DNA of 43,955 nucleotides from contig JAETTP010000016.1 in NCBI GenBank assembly GCA_021769035.1, forward strand, positions 1 through 43,955, written 5' to 3'. Source of the stretch: Bacillota bacterium (lineage in GTDB: Bacteria; Bacillota; Dehalobacteriia; UBA4068; UBA4997). Both the position numbers and the translations under genes were made by a program. Below the pieces are notes generated by a model. That model did not search any database, was not told the DNA's origin, and was given only the letters and a program-made list of their open reading frames with translations. The number at the start of each line of letters is the position of its first letter. Position 1 is the first letter of the stretch. This document shows, in pieces, positions 8,353 through 16,880 of this stretch.

Positions 8353-9441
8353 TTATATAGCGTAAATATTGGTTTCCCAGCCCGGTATATACGGATGATG
8401 TCGTAAATACAGGTGATAATCCGGATTTAACTCTTTGAGCAACAGCGGCAGCTTAAATATATCCTCGGTGCGGTGATAAGCTGCAATCGCCAATTTGGGG
8501 CGAGGGCGGTCGGTCTGAGCAAGCAGCTGCCGGCCGCCCAGCAAAGCGCTTTCTTCCGCACCTTCCACGTCCATTTTGATATATGTAGGCATGCAATGCA
8601 AATAATCACGCTGCAAATCGTCCAGGCTTATCCCCTGCACCGCATATTGCTTCTTAGCCTTAGCGCCCAGCTCTGAAATAGCTGAATTACGCCCGGCCTG
8701 GCCGTTAAAAATCAGCTCGCCGCTGCTTTGGTAAACTGCCATTGGCAAAGCCTGCGCCTTAGGCAGGCCGGCAATCCGGGCCTGTAATTTGGCAAAGTTT
8801 TTAGCATCCGGCTCCAAGGCCCAAATCTGCCGCCAGCTTCCCTGCACCAAAGCGGCAAATTCCTCAACCGTATCGCCGTCATAAGCGCCTAAATCCAGAT
8901 AAACCTCGTCAGCTTGCAGGTCTAAAAGCGGCCAAACTGCCAAGCGAGGCGAGGTTGCCTGCTGCAAATACTCAATACGACCTGTCCACATATAATACAA
9001 ATAATTACGATACACAGCCCGCGACTGCGCATCTGCCCAGACAGTAGCTGCCGCAGTCAACTGCTCCTGATAGACCTGCCAAAAAGCTTCATCAGCCAGA
9101 GTGGAGCCAAAAAGCGGCAAATGCGGCGCGTAAAGCTCCTGCTCCGCCGCAATTTTGGCAATATTGGCCAAAACATCCGGCTGCTCCGTACCAAAGCAAA
9201 TCAGCACCAGCATTTCACCAAAACGCCCTTTGGCCTCCGCATAGGTCAGCACCGGCAGACCGGCGAAGTTCTGCCCGCGCACAAACTGATCACTGGCAAA
9301 AATGCCGGCAGGTTGCAAATGTAGCCGTTCCAGCTGCCGCAGTAGCTTATCCGCTCCATCGCCCATGCCGTAAAGCACCAGCGGTTTGTTTTGGGCCAAA
9401 GCAGGCAAACGCTGCCAAAAGCATAGATCCATATTTTGCAT
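8353..9441 (-). CDS. FkbM-family methyltransferase
   Basis: A probable S-adenosylmethionine-dependent methyltransferase of 362 residues. The C-terminal half has the FkbM signatures: YLDLGAYDGDT (SAM-binding motif I), WALEPD (acidic motif II) and YIKMDVEGAE. The N-terminal ~110 residues form a separate Rossmann-like segment with YGMGDGADKLL and LVLICFGTEQ, as often seen in front of FkbM domains in Firmicutes; it may sense a nucleotide sugar or cofactor. FkbM enzymes O-methylate sugars or polyketides; the substrate is unknown. GGGAG lies about five bases before the first ATG, with a second ATG three codons later. Confidence 0.78.
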   Translation of the reverse strand: MQNMDLCFWQRLPALAQNKPLVLYGMGDGADKLLRQLERLHLQPAGIFASDQFVRGQNFAGLPVLTYAEAKGRFGEMLVLICFGTEQPDVLANIAKIAAEQELYAPHLPLFGSTLADEAFWQVYQEQLTAAATVWADAQSRAVYRNYLYYMWTGRIEYLQQATSPRLAVWPLLDLQADEVYLDLGAYDGDTVEEFAALVQGSWRQIWALEPDAKNFAKLQARIAGLPKAQALPMAVYQSSGELIFNGQAGRNSAISELGAKAKKQYAVQGISLDDLQRDYLHCMPTYIKMDVEGAEESALLGGRQLLAQTDRPRPKLAIAAYHRTEDIFKLPLLLKELNPDYHLYLRHHPYIPGWETNIYAI

Positions 9442-9462
9442 ATAACTCCCTCAAATTTTCGG

Positions 9463-10449
9463 CTAAATTGTCAGCAGTAAAAACAACCAATAACAAGCCG
9501 CGCCAAGCAGCATTAACAGCAAATTGTAAAGCAAAGCTCGCCTGGGCCGCCGCAGCTGGAAACCTGCGCTTTTGCTCCTGCTCCGCACAAAAAACAGCAT
9601 CGTCAAGCAGGCCGCAGCTCCGCAGAACAGCATTACTAAGGATTGATAATCAAAAATGTAAACTGTGCCAGCGGTGTAAAGGAAATCGGCAATTGCTAAA
9701 ATCGTAAAATTGAAAAGATTGCTGCCCAAGATATTGCCGCAGGCCGCGTTGTAGTTACCTAGCCGCACCAACTGAATGGTGGATACCAGCTCCGGCAAAG
9801 AGGTAGCCACTCCCAAAAAAACGGCTCCGGCAAAGGAAACTCCCAGGCTGTATTTCCGGCTCAGCAAATCGGTCACAAAGGTTAAGGAAATGCTCACAAG
9901 CACCAGCAGCAGGCTGAGCAGAGCAAAACGTAGCAATATTTTACGGGCGGAAAGGCCGTCTGCCGTTTCCAGGTCCTCAGCTGGGCCGTCGTCTGAGCTG
10001 AGGTTTTTAACACCCCAAATATATAAAAGAATAATAACAAAGGAAGCGATATTAATACCGCCAAAATAAATATGAAAGAAATCCCCGGCTACCACAGCCA
10101 GCAAAGCATAAATTGCCAGAGAAAACAGCACTGTCTGGCTATGGCTCGGCGAAACCGCCGCCCGCTGTATTCTTCTAATTCCCAACAGCGAAACCAAAGA
10201 AAGCGCCGCCACATTAAACAAATTGCTGCCCAATATATTGCCGACCACCAGCTCAGGTTCATTAAGGAAAACCACCGCTGAAAGGCTGGTGAAAAGCTCC
10301 GGCAGAGAGGTCACCGCAGCTAGCATCACACCGCCTAAAAAAGCTCCGGAAAGATTGGTTTGTTTATCTAGCATATCCACATAACTGGAAAGCCGCATTG
10401 ATAAGCCGATAACCAGAACTGCCAGCACTATATAGGACGCAATTAACAT
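9463..10449 (-). CDS. Calcium/sodium antiporter (YrbG-like)
   Basis: A membrane cation exchanger of about 328 residues with roughly ten helices. It has the two inverted alpha repeats of the Ca2+:cation antiporter family, each with a TSLPEL motif followed by GNILGSNLFN. Such proteins exchange sodium, sometimes potassium, for calcium. The frame is open back to 10521, but GGAGG six bases before the ATG at 10449, and the hydrophobic start MLIASYIVLAV, support the shorter form. It sits 23 bases after the asparaginase gene and 21 before the methyltransferase gene. Confidence 0.85.
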   Translation of the reverse strand: MLIASYIVLAVLVIGLSMRLSSYVDMLDKQTNLSGAFLGGVMLAAVTSLPELFTSLSAVVFLNEPELVVGNILGSNLFNVAALSLVSLLGIRRIQRAAVSPSHSQTVLFSLAIYALLAVVAGDFFHIYFGGINIASFVIILLYIWGVKNLSSDDGPAEDLETADGLSARKILLRFALLSLLLVLVSISLTFVTDLLSRKYSLGVSFAGAVFLGVATSLPELVSTIQLVRLGNYNAACGNILGSNLFNFTILAIADFLYTAGTVYIFDYQSLVMLFCGAAACLTMLFFVRSRSKSAGFQLRRPRRALLYNLLLMLLGAACYWLFLLLTI

Positions 10450-10472
10450 TTCAATCCTCCAAGCCGTTAGGC

Positions 10473-11468
10473 TTAATAGAGGGCAAAATAACGCTCCATA
10501 TCCGCAGGCGTTTTGCCACAAGCCAAAGCCAGCAGCAGCAAAACGCGCGCCTTTTGCGGTGACAAATCTGCCGCCGGCAACAAACCGGGCAAATGACTGA
10601 CCACAAATCCGCTCTGCGTGCGCGAGGTCACGGCGCAGACCACACCGCGGCTCATTAGTAACCGCAACTGCTCTCCCACCGCGTCGGAAAAGGTGCCGTT
10701 GCCGAAGCCGGCCAACACCACGCCGGCCGCGCCCAAATCCGCCATTGTCGGCAGCAAACGGGCGTCCGCCCCACCGGACATATAAAAGATTTCCACCTGC
10801 GGCAGTTTATGTATATCTGCCAGGTGAAATTCCGTTGCCTGCGTGTGACGATGCCAGGGAGCGGCAGCAAACTGCACCTGCCCAGCCGCGACATAACCCA
10901 GCGGGCCAAACTCGCCGCCGCCAAAGGTATGCAGCCGAAAGCTGTCCTGTTTGGCAGCCTGGCGGGCGGAAAGAATGGTGTCGTTCATCACCAGCAGCAC
11001 ACCTTTGCCGCGGCTTTCCGGGTTGGCGGCCACCGCCGCTGCGTTATAGAGATTGACCGGCCCATCTGTGCCGTAAGCGGAAAGCGGCCGCATTGCGCCT
11101 GTCAGCACCACCGGCTTATCGGTTTTCAGCAGCAGGTGCAGAAAGTAAGCCAATTCCTCCATAGTATCCGTGCCGGAGGTGATAACCAAACCGTCCACAG
11201 TCTCGTCTTGCAACACATCGGCGCAACGCCGGGCAATTTGCAGCCAAAGCTCCGGCCCGGCATTCTCACTGCCCAGCTGGCAAAAATCCTCCACCTGCCA
11301 ATCGGCCAAGGCCTCAATCTCTGGCAGTTTAGCTAAAACGGCGGCAACCGGAGCCGCCCCGGCGGTGTAGCCAAAAAAATCCAACGGCGAGCTAGCCAGC
11401 CCGGCAATCGTGCCGCCGCAGGCTAAAAGATGCAGCCTGGCTTTTGTCATATCATTTTGCTCTCTCAT
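10473..11468 (-). CDS. L-asparaginase
   Basis: Hydrolyses L-asparagine to aspartate and ammonia. The 331 residues contain the expected active-site set: T20 in ACGGTIAG, Y34, T100 and D101 in ITSGTDTMEE, the LTGAMRP block, and K173 in the position of the catalytic lysine of the E. coli type II enzyme. There is no signal peptide, so it should be cytoplasmic. GGAG lies six bases before the ATG at 11468. It lies inside the long unit starting at cobT. Aspartate would feed other pathways, but no partner gene here depends on it. Confidence 0.88.
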   Translation of the reverse strand: MREQNDMTKARLHLLACGGTIAGLASSPLDFFGYTAGAAPVAAVLAKLPEIEALADWQVEDFCQLGSENAGPELWLQIARRCADVLQDETVDGLVITSGTDTMEELAYFLHLLLKTDKPVVLTGAMRPLSAYGTDGPVNLYNAAAVAANPESRGKGVLLVMNDTILSARQAAKQDSFRLHTFGGGEFGPLGYVAAGQVQFAAAPWHRHTQATEFHLADIHKLPQVEIFYMSGGADARLLPTMADLGAAGVVLAGFGNGTFSDAVGEQLRLLMSRGVVCAVTSRTQSGFVVSHLPGLLPAADLSPQKARVLLLLALACGKTPADMERYFALY

Positions 11469-11514
11469 TTTCTACTCCAATATATATTATTTTAGCTTTT
11501 ATTTAATACCAATT

Positions 11515-12426
11515 TTAATGCAGATAAGCAATAGCCTGGCTGGCGGCCACTGCTCCGTCCGCAGCGGCGGTTACCAGCTGACGCAGCGGTTTGCGGCGGC
11601 AATCGCCGGCCACAAAAACACCGGGAAGAGAGGTCAAACAATCCTCGCCGGCCGTCACGTAGCCAGCCTCATCAAGCTCCTCAGGCAGCAGTTGGTTTGC
11701 CAAAAGCTGATTAGACGGCACCTTGCCCACAGCCAAAAAGGCCGCAGAAACCGACAGCTCTTCCTGTCCGCCTGCCGTTTGCAGAATAACCCGCTCCAAA
11801 CGCTTGCCGCCCTCAAAAGCCAGCACCTGCACCGGCGTACGTAGCACAATGTTGGGCGTTTGCTGAACGCGCTGCTGCAAGGCGGCTTCTGCCCGAAAAG
11901 CCTCCCGGCGGTGCAGCAGATGAACTCTAAGACAAATTTTGCTCAAAAACAAAGCCTCCTCCAAGGCGGTGTTGCCGCCGCCCACCACGGCGACCTCCTT
12001 GTTTTTGTAAAGCATACCGTCGCAGGCGGCGCAAAACGAGATACCGCGGCCCAGGAAATTATCCTCGCCGGGGCAGCCTAAAAGGCGGGAGTTTAAGCCG
12101 GCCGTCCAAATCAGGGTTCGCGCTTGATATTTGTTGCCGCCGGCCGTGCCGACTTCTTTAACCGGGCCAGCCAAATTCAGCTCCGCCGCCGCCTCATATT
12201 TCAAATCCAGTCCCAGCTCGGTAGCCTGTTCCAAAAGCCTTTGCGTAAAGGCTACCCCGCTAACCTTAGGCAAGGCCGGATAGTTTTCCAGCTCCGGGCT
12301 GGATACTATCTGCCCACCTGGCACATTGCCCTCCAGCAGCATAGTTTTTAGCCCGCCGCGCTGTGCGTAAACGGCCGCCGTAAGCCCGGCGGTTCCGCCG
12401 CCAATAATAATCAAATCATAAAGCAT
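11515..12426 (-). CDS. trxB: Thioredoxin reductase-like flavoprotein
   Basis: An NADPH-dependent, FAD-containing disulfide reductase of 303 residues, normal length for bacterial TrxB. The FAD motif GGGTAG (9-14), the redox pair C132-A-A-C135, the NADPH motif VVGGGNTALEE (148-157) and the closing VFVAGDCR block are all present. Most TrxB enzymes have CATC; here the second inner residue is alanine. It starts three bases after mscS ends, implying coupled translation. No thioredoxin gene is nearby, so its partner lies elsewhere. Confidence 0.88.
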   Translation of the reverse strand: MLYDLIIIGGGTAGLTAAVYAQRGGLKTMLLEGNVPGGQIVSSPELENYPALPKVSGVAFTQRLLEQATELGLDLKYEAAAELNLAGPVKEVGTAGGNKYQARTLIWTAGLNSRLLGCPGEDNFLGRGISFCAACDGMLYKNKEVAVVGGGNTALEEALFLSKICLRVHLLHRREAFRAEAALQQRVQQTPNIVLRTPVQVLAFEGGKRLERVILQTAGGQEELSVSAAFLAVGKVPSNQLLANQLLPEELDEAGYVTAGEDCLTSLPGVFVAGDCRRKPLRQLVTAAADGAVAASQAIAYLH

Positions 12427-12429
12427 AGC

Positions 12430-13278
12430 TTAACCCTCCTTGTTAATATGTATATCCAGCTGCGGATAAGGTATTGAAATACCGGCCTCCCTAAAGCGCG
12501 TGATAACTTCCTCCATAATATAATAATATACTGTCCAGTAATCCTCGGTTTTACACCACACCCGAAAAATCATTTCAATAGCCGCATCGCCGTGCCCGCT
12601 AACGGCCACGAAAGGGGCCGGTTCCGCCAAAACCTCCGGTCGGTCGGCCGCTATTCCTAACAACACCGCCTTAGCCTGCGGCAAATCCGTATCATAGCCA
12701 ACTTGCACGCTAACATCAACCCGCCGCTTCTCCGCCGTAGAATAATTCACAATAGCCCCTGCCAGCAGTGTGTTGTTCGGCACCATAATATATTTATTAT
12801 CCAAAGTATGCAAACGACAATTAAAAAGATGAATTTCATCAACAACGCCGCTCAGAGAAGAATTTTCAATAAAATCCCCCTGTTCAAACGGTTTATTGGC
12901 GATAATCAGCAGGCCGGAGGCCAGATTGGAAAGACTGTCTTTCAGAGCCAGGGCCACTGCGGCAAAGGCGGCGGAAAGCACCGCCACCAGCGACACCACG
13001 GAAACACCCATCGTGCCCAGCACCACAATCAACAGCAAAATATAAAGCAGCGTCCGCAAGCAGGTTTTAAGATAACCCACCACGATAGAATCCAAACTGC
13101 TTTTAGCCATCAATTTGGTGGCAAAGCGCATAACCACCTTAATCAGCACCCAGCCTACGCACAAAATCAGCAGGGCGGCCAGCAGCTCCTCCAACCACCA
13201 CATATTAGCGCCCAACAGCTGCAACAGCGGATTATCGCTGTCCTGCAACATTTGGGTTAATTTGGAATTATCCTTCAT
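12430..13278 (-). CDS. mscS: Small-conductance mechanosensitive channel (MscS family)
   Basis: A 282-residue MscS-type channel that releases solutes under osmotic downshock. It has about three membrane helices; the pore-lining helix is rich in alanine and glycine (AVLSAAFAAVALALKDSLSNLASG), followed by the beta domain signature PFEQGDFIE and IMVPNNTLL, then a mixed alpha/beta C-terminus. The frame runs back to 13401, but AGGGAGG lies before the ATG at 13278, giving a conventional N-terminus. Its start overlaps the end of the phosphatase gene by 11 bases, so the two are probably translated together although their functions are unrelated. Confidence 0.85.
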   Translation of the reverse strand: MKDNSKLTQMLQDSDNPLLQLLGANMWWLEELLAALLILCVGWVLIKVVMRFATKLMAKSSLDSIVVGYLKTCLRTLLYILLLIVVLGTMGVSVVSLVAVLSAAFAAVALALKDSLSNLASGLLIIANKPFEQGDFIENSSLSGVVDEIHLFNCRLHTLDNKYIMVPNNTLLAGAIVNYSTAEKRRVDVSVQVGYDTDLPQAKAVLLGIAADRPEVLAEPAPFVAVSGHGDAAIEMIFRVWCKTEDYWTVYYYIMEEVITRFREAGISIPYPQLDIHINKEG

Positions 13279-13903
13279 CAGCTTCACCCTCCCTAAGCAA
13301 ATCCGGCAGCGGCTCCGGCTCCAGCAAACGCTTTTGCCGCCGCCAAAGCTGCTCGTCCAGTCGGCAGCGGTAACCGCCGCCGTTGGCGCACATTGCCGCA
13401 AAGTAATCCAATTCGGTATAGGCGGCTAGCAAGGCCATAATCGTGCCGCCATGCACCACAAAAGCCGCGCAGGCCGGCGGCTGCGGCATAGCCAAAAGCT
13501 GCGACACAGCTTGTTCAAAACCGAGGCAGCAACGCTTGGCAAATTGGGCCCGGCTTTCCCCACCGGGAAACGGCAGTTCACCGTTGCTGTCCAGCCATTG
13601 CTGATAAGCTGGATTGCCGCTTAAATCCTGATAATTATGGTTTTCAAATTCGCCAAAATCACATTCCCGCAGTTCCAACACCGTTTGAGCAGATAGCTGC
13701 GGATAGATGATGGCCGCCGTTTGCAGGCAACGCCGCATTGGGCTGCAAAACAGCAGTTCAGCCGCCGGATAAAGACCGGCTGCCTGCCGTTGCCACAACG
13801 CCTGGCGGCCGGCCTCGCAAAGCGGCTCGTCCGTACGGCCTACATAATTACGCCGTAGATTGCCGGCCGTTTGCCCGTGCCGAATAAAAACCAGTTCCGG
13901 CAT
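13268..13903 (-). CDS. Histidine phosphatase, probable alpha-ribazole phosphatase
   Basis: A phosphoglycerate-mutase-superfamily phosphatase of 211 residues. The catalytic motif FIRHGQT begins six residues in; supporting residues are the SPMRRCLQTA arginine block, ELRECDFGEFE and the second histidine in VVHGGTI. Its place directly after cobT, cobU, cobS and a CobU-like gene supports alpha-ribazole-5'-phosphate phosphatase (CobC) in the lower-ligand branch of cobalamin assembly, but the family is broad and sequence alone does not prove it. The ATG at 13903 follows GGAGG by seven bases; an extended frame to 13954 is less likely. Confidence 0.75.
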   Translation of the reverse strand: MPELVFIRHGQTAGNLRRNYVGRTDEPLCEAGRQALWQRQAAGLYPAAELLFCSPMRRCLQTAAIIYPQLSAQTVLELRECDFGEFENHNYQDLSGNPAYQQWLDSNGELPFPGGESRAQFAKRCCLGFEQAVSQLLAMPQPPACAAFVVHGGTIMALLAAYTELDYFAAMCANGGGYRCRLDEQLWRRQKRLLEPEPLPDLLREGEADEG

Positions 13904-13914
13904 TAGCCCACCTC

Positions 13915-14319
13915 CTATTTCAAACGCTGTGGCAAACCGCAGAAAATTCGCCAAACCTCCGTCGCCTCAGCCGCCAGTTGGCAGCAGGTGCGGCCCACCA
14001 GCTCGCGCCATTCCCGCTCAAACCGCTCTACTGGCACCAAACCGCCGCCAACGCTGGCGCAGATGAGCACCGTTTCCGCCGGCAGGTGCAAAAGGCTATT
14101 TTGTAAAGCGGCCAGCTCCTGTTGGCTCCATTCCTGCTGCATAGCTCGGCGCAGCAGTTCCTCCAGACCGTAAATAAGCCGGCGGCCATGCAACGGCAAC
14201 GGTTCGTCCGGCTGCAAATCAAGCTCAGCCCCATTAAGAATCTGCGCCTCGGTCAAGGAAAAATGCTGCAAGGCCCATTCCAGCTTGCCCTGATTACTGC
14301 CGCCAATTATCAAATACAT
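13915..14319 (-). CDS. Divergent short CobU-like protein
   Basis: A 134-residue relative of the adenosylcobinamide kinase/guanylyltransferase CobU (usually about 180 residues). The N-terminal P-loop is altered: GGSNQGKLEW has leucine where serine or threonine should follow the lysine, and the middle segment with the guanylylated-histidine region is missing. The C-terminal half, however, matches CobU well: SVGGGLVPVERF, then a block like R..G..NQ.LA..A.EVW and a final CGLPQRLK. The neighbouring full-length CobU has the reverse pattern. It lies between cobS and the phosphatase gene. It may be a non-catalytic partner, a degraded duplicate or an enzyme with a changed activity. Confidence 0.65.
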   Translation of the reverse strand: MYLIIGGSNQGKLEWALQHFSLTEAQILNGAELDLQPDEPLPLHGRRLIYGLEELLRRAMQQEWSQQELAALQNSLLHLPAETVLICASVGGGLVPVERFEREWRELVGRTCCQLAAEATEVWRIFCGLPQRLK

Positions 14320-14351
14320 AAAATCAAACTCCTAAATCGTCTTATATCAGC

Positions 14352-15128
14352 TTAAATCAGCTGGGGTAGCTTTTGCAGCAGCAAAACCAGCAGCAACCAG
14401 TTTAACTCCAGCAGCTGCAAAAACCAGCCGGCCAAATCACCGTTAATACCGCCAAATTTGCTGTAGGCCAACCAGCGATAATAGGCAAAGCACAAGGCAG
14501 CCACCAGCAAACCGCAAACTGCCCAAAACCAGTTTATATAAAATATCGTAACCAGAACATAAGCCAGCCAAAACAGCAGGAAGAAGGTTACGCCTTTTTT
14601 GTCCGCAGCGCTGGCAAAGGTGGCCGCCAAACCGCTGGTTTTGGCGCAACGCAGCCAGACAATGGAAAGGCCGCTAAGCACTCGGCATAGCACATAGCCC
14701 TGGCCGATAAAATAGCAAATATTGATGTCTGTTTCAATTTCCGTCCAAATCGCCAGATAAGCCAACAAGTAGCAGCTTGCTCCAATCAGGGCAAAGGCGC
14801 CGATATGGGAATCTTTTAATATCTCCAGCCGCCGCTCCCGCGTTTGCCAGGAGCTTAAAGCGTCCGTCACATCACAAAAGCCGTCCAGGTGGATTCCGCC
14901 GGTGATAATCAGAGAACCCAGCAAAGCGCCCACGGCCCGCATAAAGCTGCCAAAATTTAGGGCTTCAGCCAGCCAACACCAAATCAGCAACCAACTGCCG
15001 CAAAGAATCCCCACTATAGGAAAAAAGGCCAGTGCATAAGCCATGCTTTTCTTATCCCACTCCACCTGCGGCACCGGCAGCTTGGAATACATCGCCAACG
15101 CTATGAACATACTGTCCAGAAATCTCAT
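14352..15128 (-). CDS. cobS: Adenosylcobinamide-GDP ribazoletransferase CobS
   Basis: Joins adenosylcobinamide-GDP to alpha-ribazole (or its phosphate), the last step of the nucleotide loop of coenzyme B12. The 258-residue membrane protein has several hydrophobic helices and the family motifs GGIHLDGFCDVTDAL, ILKDSHIGAFA and FGGINGDLAGW, which carry the acidic residues for metal binding. Its ATG shares a base with the cobU stop codon (TAATG), so translation is coupled. Confidence 0.92.
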   Translation of the reverse strand: MRFLDSMFIALAMYSKLPVPQVEWDKKSMAYALAFFPIVGILCGSWLLIWCWLAEALNFGSFMRAVGALLGSLIITGGIHLDGFCDVTDALSSWQTRERRLEILKDSHIGAFALIGASCYLLAYLAIWTEIETDINICYFIGQGYVLCRVLSGLSIVWLRCAKTSGLAATFASAADKKGVTFFLLFWLAYVLVTIFYINWFWAVCGLLVAALCFAYYRWLAYSKFGGINGDLAGWFLQLLELNWLLLVLLLQKLPQLI

Positions 15129-15670
15129 TAACAGCTTTCCCCCATTTTTTTATGATAAAGCGGCAAGCCGCAGCAAACCTCTACCACCTGCTCAGCAGCC
15201 TGAGCCAAACGGCGGTTCAACAAGCCCAGCTGAAAGACATACTCCTGCATTTCCGGGGAAAGCGCACTGGCTGATCCCTCCGCAAACACACAGTTGGAAA
15301 CCACCACCACCTGCAAGCCCTGGCGCAGCAGATTTTGCACGCCGGCCAAAATGGCCCGCCAACCGTCCGGCCCAGCGCCGCCCGGCAGATAAAGCTCATT
15401 GCCCAGCAAGGTGGAGGCGCATTCCAGCAAGGCCACTGCGCCGGGCTTTTGGGGCTGTAAATGCAGCTTGGCCAAAGCCAGCGGCTGCTCCAGCGTGGCA
15501 AAGCCTTTACCCTGTCGCATTTGCCGGTGCCGTTCAATGCGCCGCTGGCTTTCCGCATCGCCAATCTGCATAGTCGCTATGTAATACCGCTCCTCCGCCA
15601 AGCTCATTGCCAGCTGCTCTGCAAACTCCGACTTGCCGCTGGCGGCCTCGCCTAACACCAAAGCCAACAT
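15128..15670 (-). CDS. cobU: Adenosylcobinamide kinase/guanylyltransferase CobU
   Basis: Phosphorylates adenosylcobinamide and transfers GMP to it to make adenosylcobinamide-GDP. The 180-residue length is normal. The P-loop GEAASGKS is intact, and YIATMQ followed by RIERHRQMR supplies the region with the histidine that is guanylylated in studied CobU. In the second half the usual NEVGxGxVP block is replaced by SNCVFAEGSASALSP, a clear departure, although LNRRLAQAAEQVVEVCCGLP still matches. The missing block is conserved in the short CobU-like protein two genes downstream. Confidence 0.87.
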   Translation of the reverse strand: MLALVLGEAASGKSEFAEQLAMSLAEERYYIATMQIGDAESQRRIERHRQMRQGKGFATLEQPLALAKLHLQPQKPGAVALLECASTLLGNELYLPGGAGPDGWRAILAGVQNLLRQGLQVVVVSNCVFAEGSASALSPEMQEYVFQLGLLNRRLAQAAEQVVEVCCGLPLYHKKMGESC

Positions 15671-15684
15671 AAAAGGCCTCCCGC

Positions 15685-16785
15685 TTATTTCTCTACCAAA
15701 TCGTTATAATCCTCAATATTCGTTTCCTGGAAAGTGCCCATCTCGTCGTAAACGCTTAAAGCCAACTGCAAAACCGGCAGCACTGCCACCGCGCCGGTGC
15801 CCTCGCCTAGGCACATATCCGCTAATATCACTGGCCGCAGACCCAAAGCCTGCAAAATCAGCTGTCCGGAGGGCTCCTTGGAGCAATGGCTGGCCACCAT
15901 ATAATCGGCGGCTGCCGGGCAAAGCCTTTGCGCCAGCAAGGCTGCCGCCCCGGAGATAACGCCGTCAATCAGCACCGGCACGCCGCAAAGCGCGCCGCCC
16001 AAAAACACGCCCACCAAACCGGCAATATCCAAACCGCCTACCTTAGCCAAAACGTCCAAAGGCTTTTGTGCGTCCGGCCGGTGCTTGGCAATGGCCGTGG
16101 CAATGGCCTGCTGCTTGCGTTTAATGCCGGCCCGCGTCAGGCCGGAGCCGATACCGGTCATTTTCTCTACCGGCTCGTTCAGTAGCACGGACAAAATAGC
16201 GCTGCTGCTGGTGGTGTTGCCAATGCCCATCTCGCCGGTTGCCAAAATATTATAACCCTGTTCTGCCAAAGCCGCCGCCAGGTTCAGGCCCACTTCAATC
16301 GCCTGCACCGCTTCCGCTTCCATCATCGCCGGCTCCTGCACCATATTTTTGGTGCCGTAGGCAATTTTGCGGTTAATCAGGCCCTTGGCCTGCAATTCGG
16401 CCGGAAAATCATTGTTCACACCAATATCCACCGGGAAAATATCTACCCCGGCCCTGGCGGACATAATAGCCACGCTAGTGGCCTGCTGCACAAAATTGGC
16501 CGTTACGGTGGAGGTCACTTCCTGCCCCACCTGGCTCACGCCCTCGGCTACCACGCCGTTATCCGCACACATAATAATCAGACCGGGCTTGTCCAGCTTC
16601 ACCTTGTCGGTTCCCTGTGCTGCGGCAATCCGGCAAATGTCTTCCTCCAGCAAGCCCAGGCTGTAAAGCGGTTTAGCCAAACTGTTCCAGCGGGCCCTGG
16701 CCGCCGCAGCCACCTCCTCAGGCGCCGGCTTAATCTGGGCCAAAGCTTCCGTCAAATTATACTTCAATGCAAAATCAAAAGCCAT
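15685..16785 (-). CDS. cobT: Nicotinate-nucleotide:dimethylbenzimidazole phosphoribosyltransferase CobT
   Basis: Makes alpha-ribazole-5'-phosphate from a lower-ligand base and nicotinate mononucleotide. The 366 residues include MCADNGVVAEGVSQ, TGEMGIGNTT, a glycine-rich IDGVISGAAALLA block and LGEGTGA, whose glutamate (about E328) corresponds to the catalytic E317 of Salmonella CobT. It leads the cob genes. AGGAGG precedes the ATG. The native lower ligand cannot be told from the sequence. Confidence 0.92.
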   Translation of the reverse strand: MAFDFALKYNLTEALAQIKPAPEEVAAAARARWNSLAKPLYSLGLLEEDICRIAAAQGTDKVKLDKPGLIIMCADNGVVAEGVSQVGQEVTSTVTANFVQQATSVAIMSARAGVDIFPVDIGVNNDFPAELQAKGLINRKIAYGTKNMVQEPAMMEAEAVQAIEVGLNLAAALAEQGYNILATGEMGIGNTTSSSAILSVLLNEPVEKMTGIGSGLTRAGIKRKQQAIATAIAKHRPDAQKPLDVLAKVGGLDIAGLVGVFLGGALCGVPVLIDGVISGAAALLAQRLCPAAADYMVASHCSKEPSGQLILQALGLRPVILADMCLGEGTGAVAVLPVLQLALSVYDEMGTFQETNIEDYNDLVEK

Positions 16786-16817
16786 TTATTTCTCCTCCTA
16801 AACAAAACGCTCCTACT

Positions 16818-16846
16818 ATTATAATGCCAAACGCAAAAAAATTCCA
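16818..16846 (-). promoter_or_regulatory. Possible promoter for the cob unit
   Basis: A perfect TATAAT (16818-16823 on the - strand) lies 32 bases before cobT, but the 17-base-spaced -35 position reads TGGAAT, a poor match. No cobalamin riboswitch can be fitted in the 95-base gap, so read-through from the upstream gene is also possible. Confidence 0.35.
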
Positions 16847-16880
16847 GCCGTTCTGTAAAAATATTCTTTAGGATAAGCAA

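Noticed and set aside
16786-16880. Cobalamin riboswitch before cobT
   Set aside because: The gap of 95 bases is too short for a B12 leader and no conserved B12-box core was seen.
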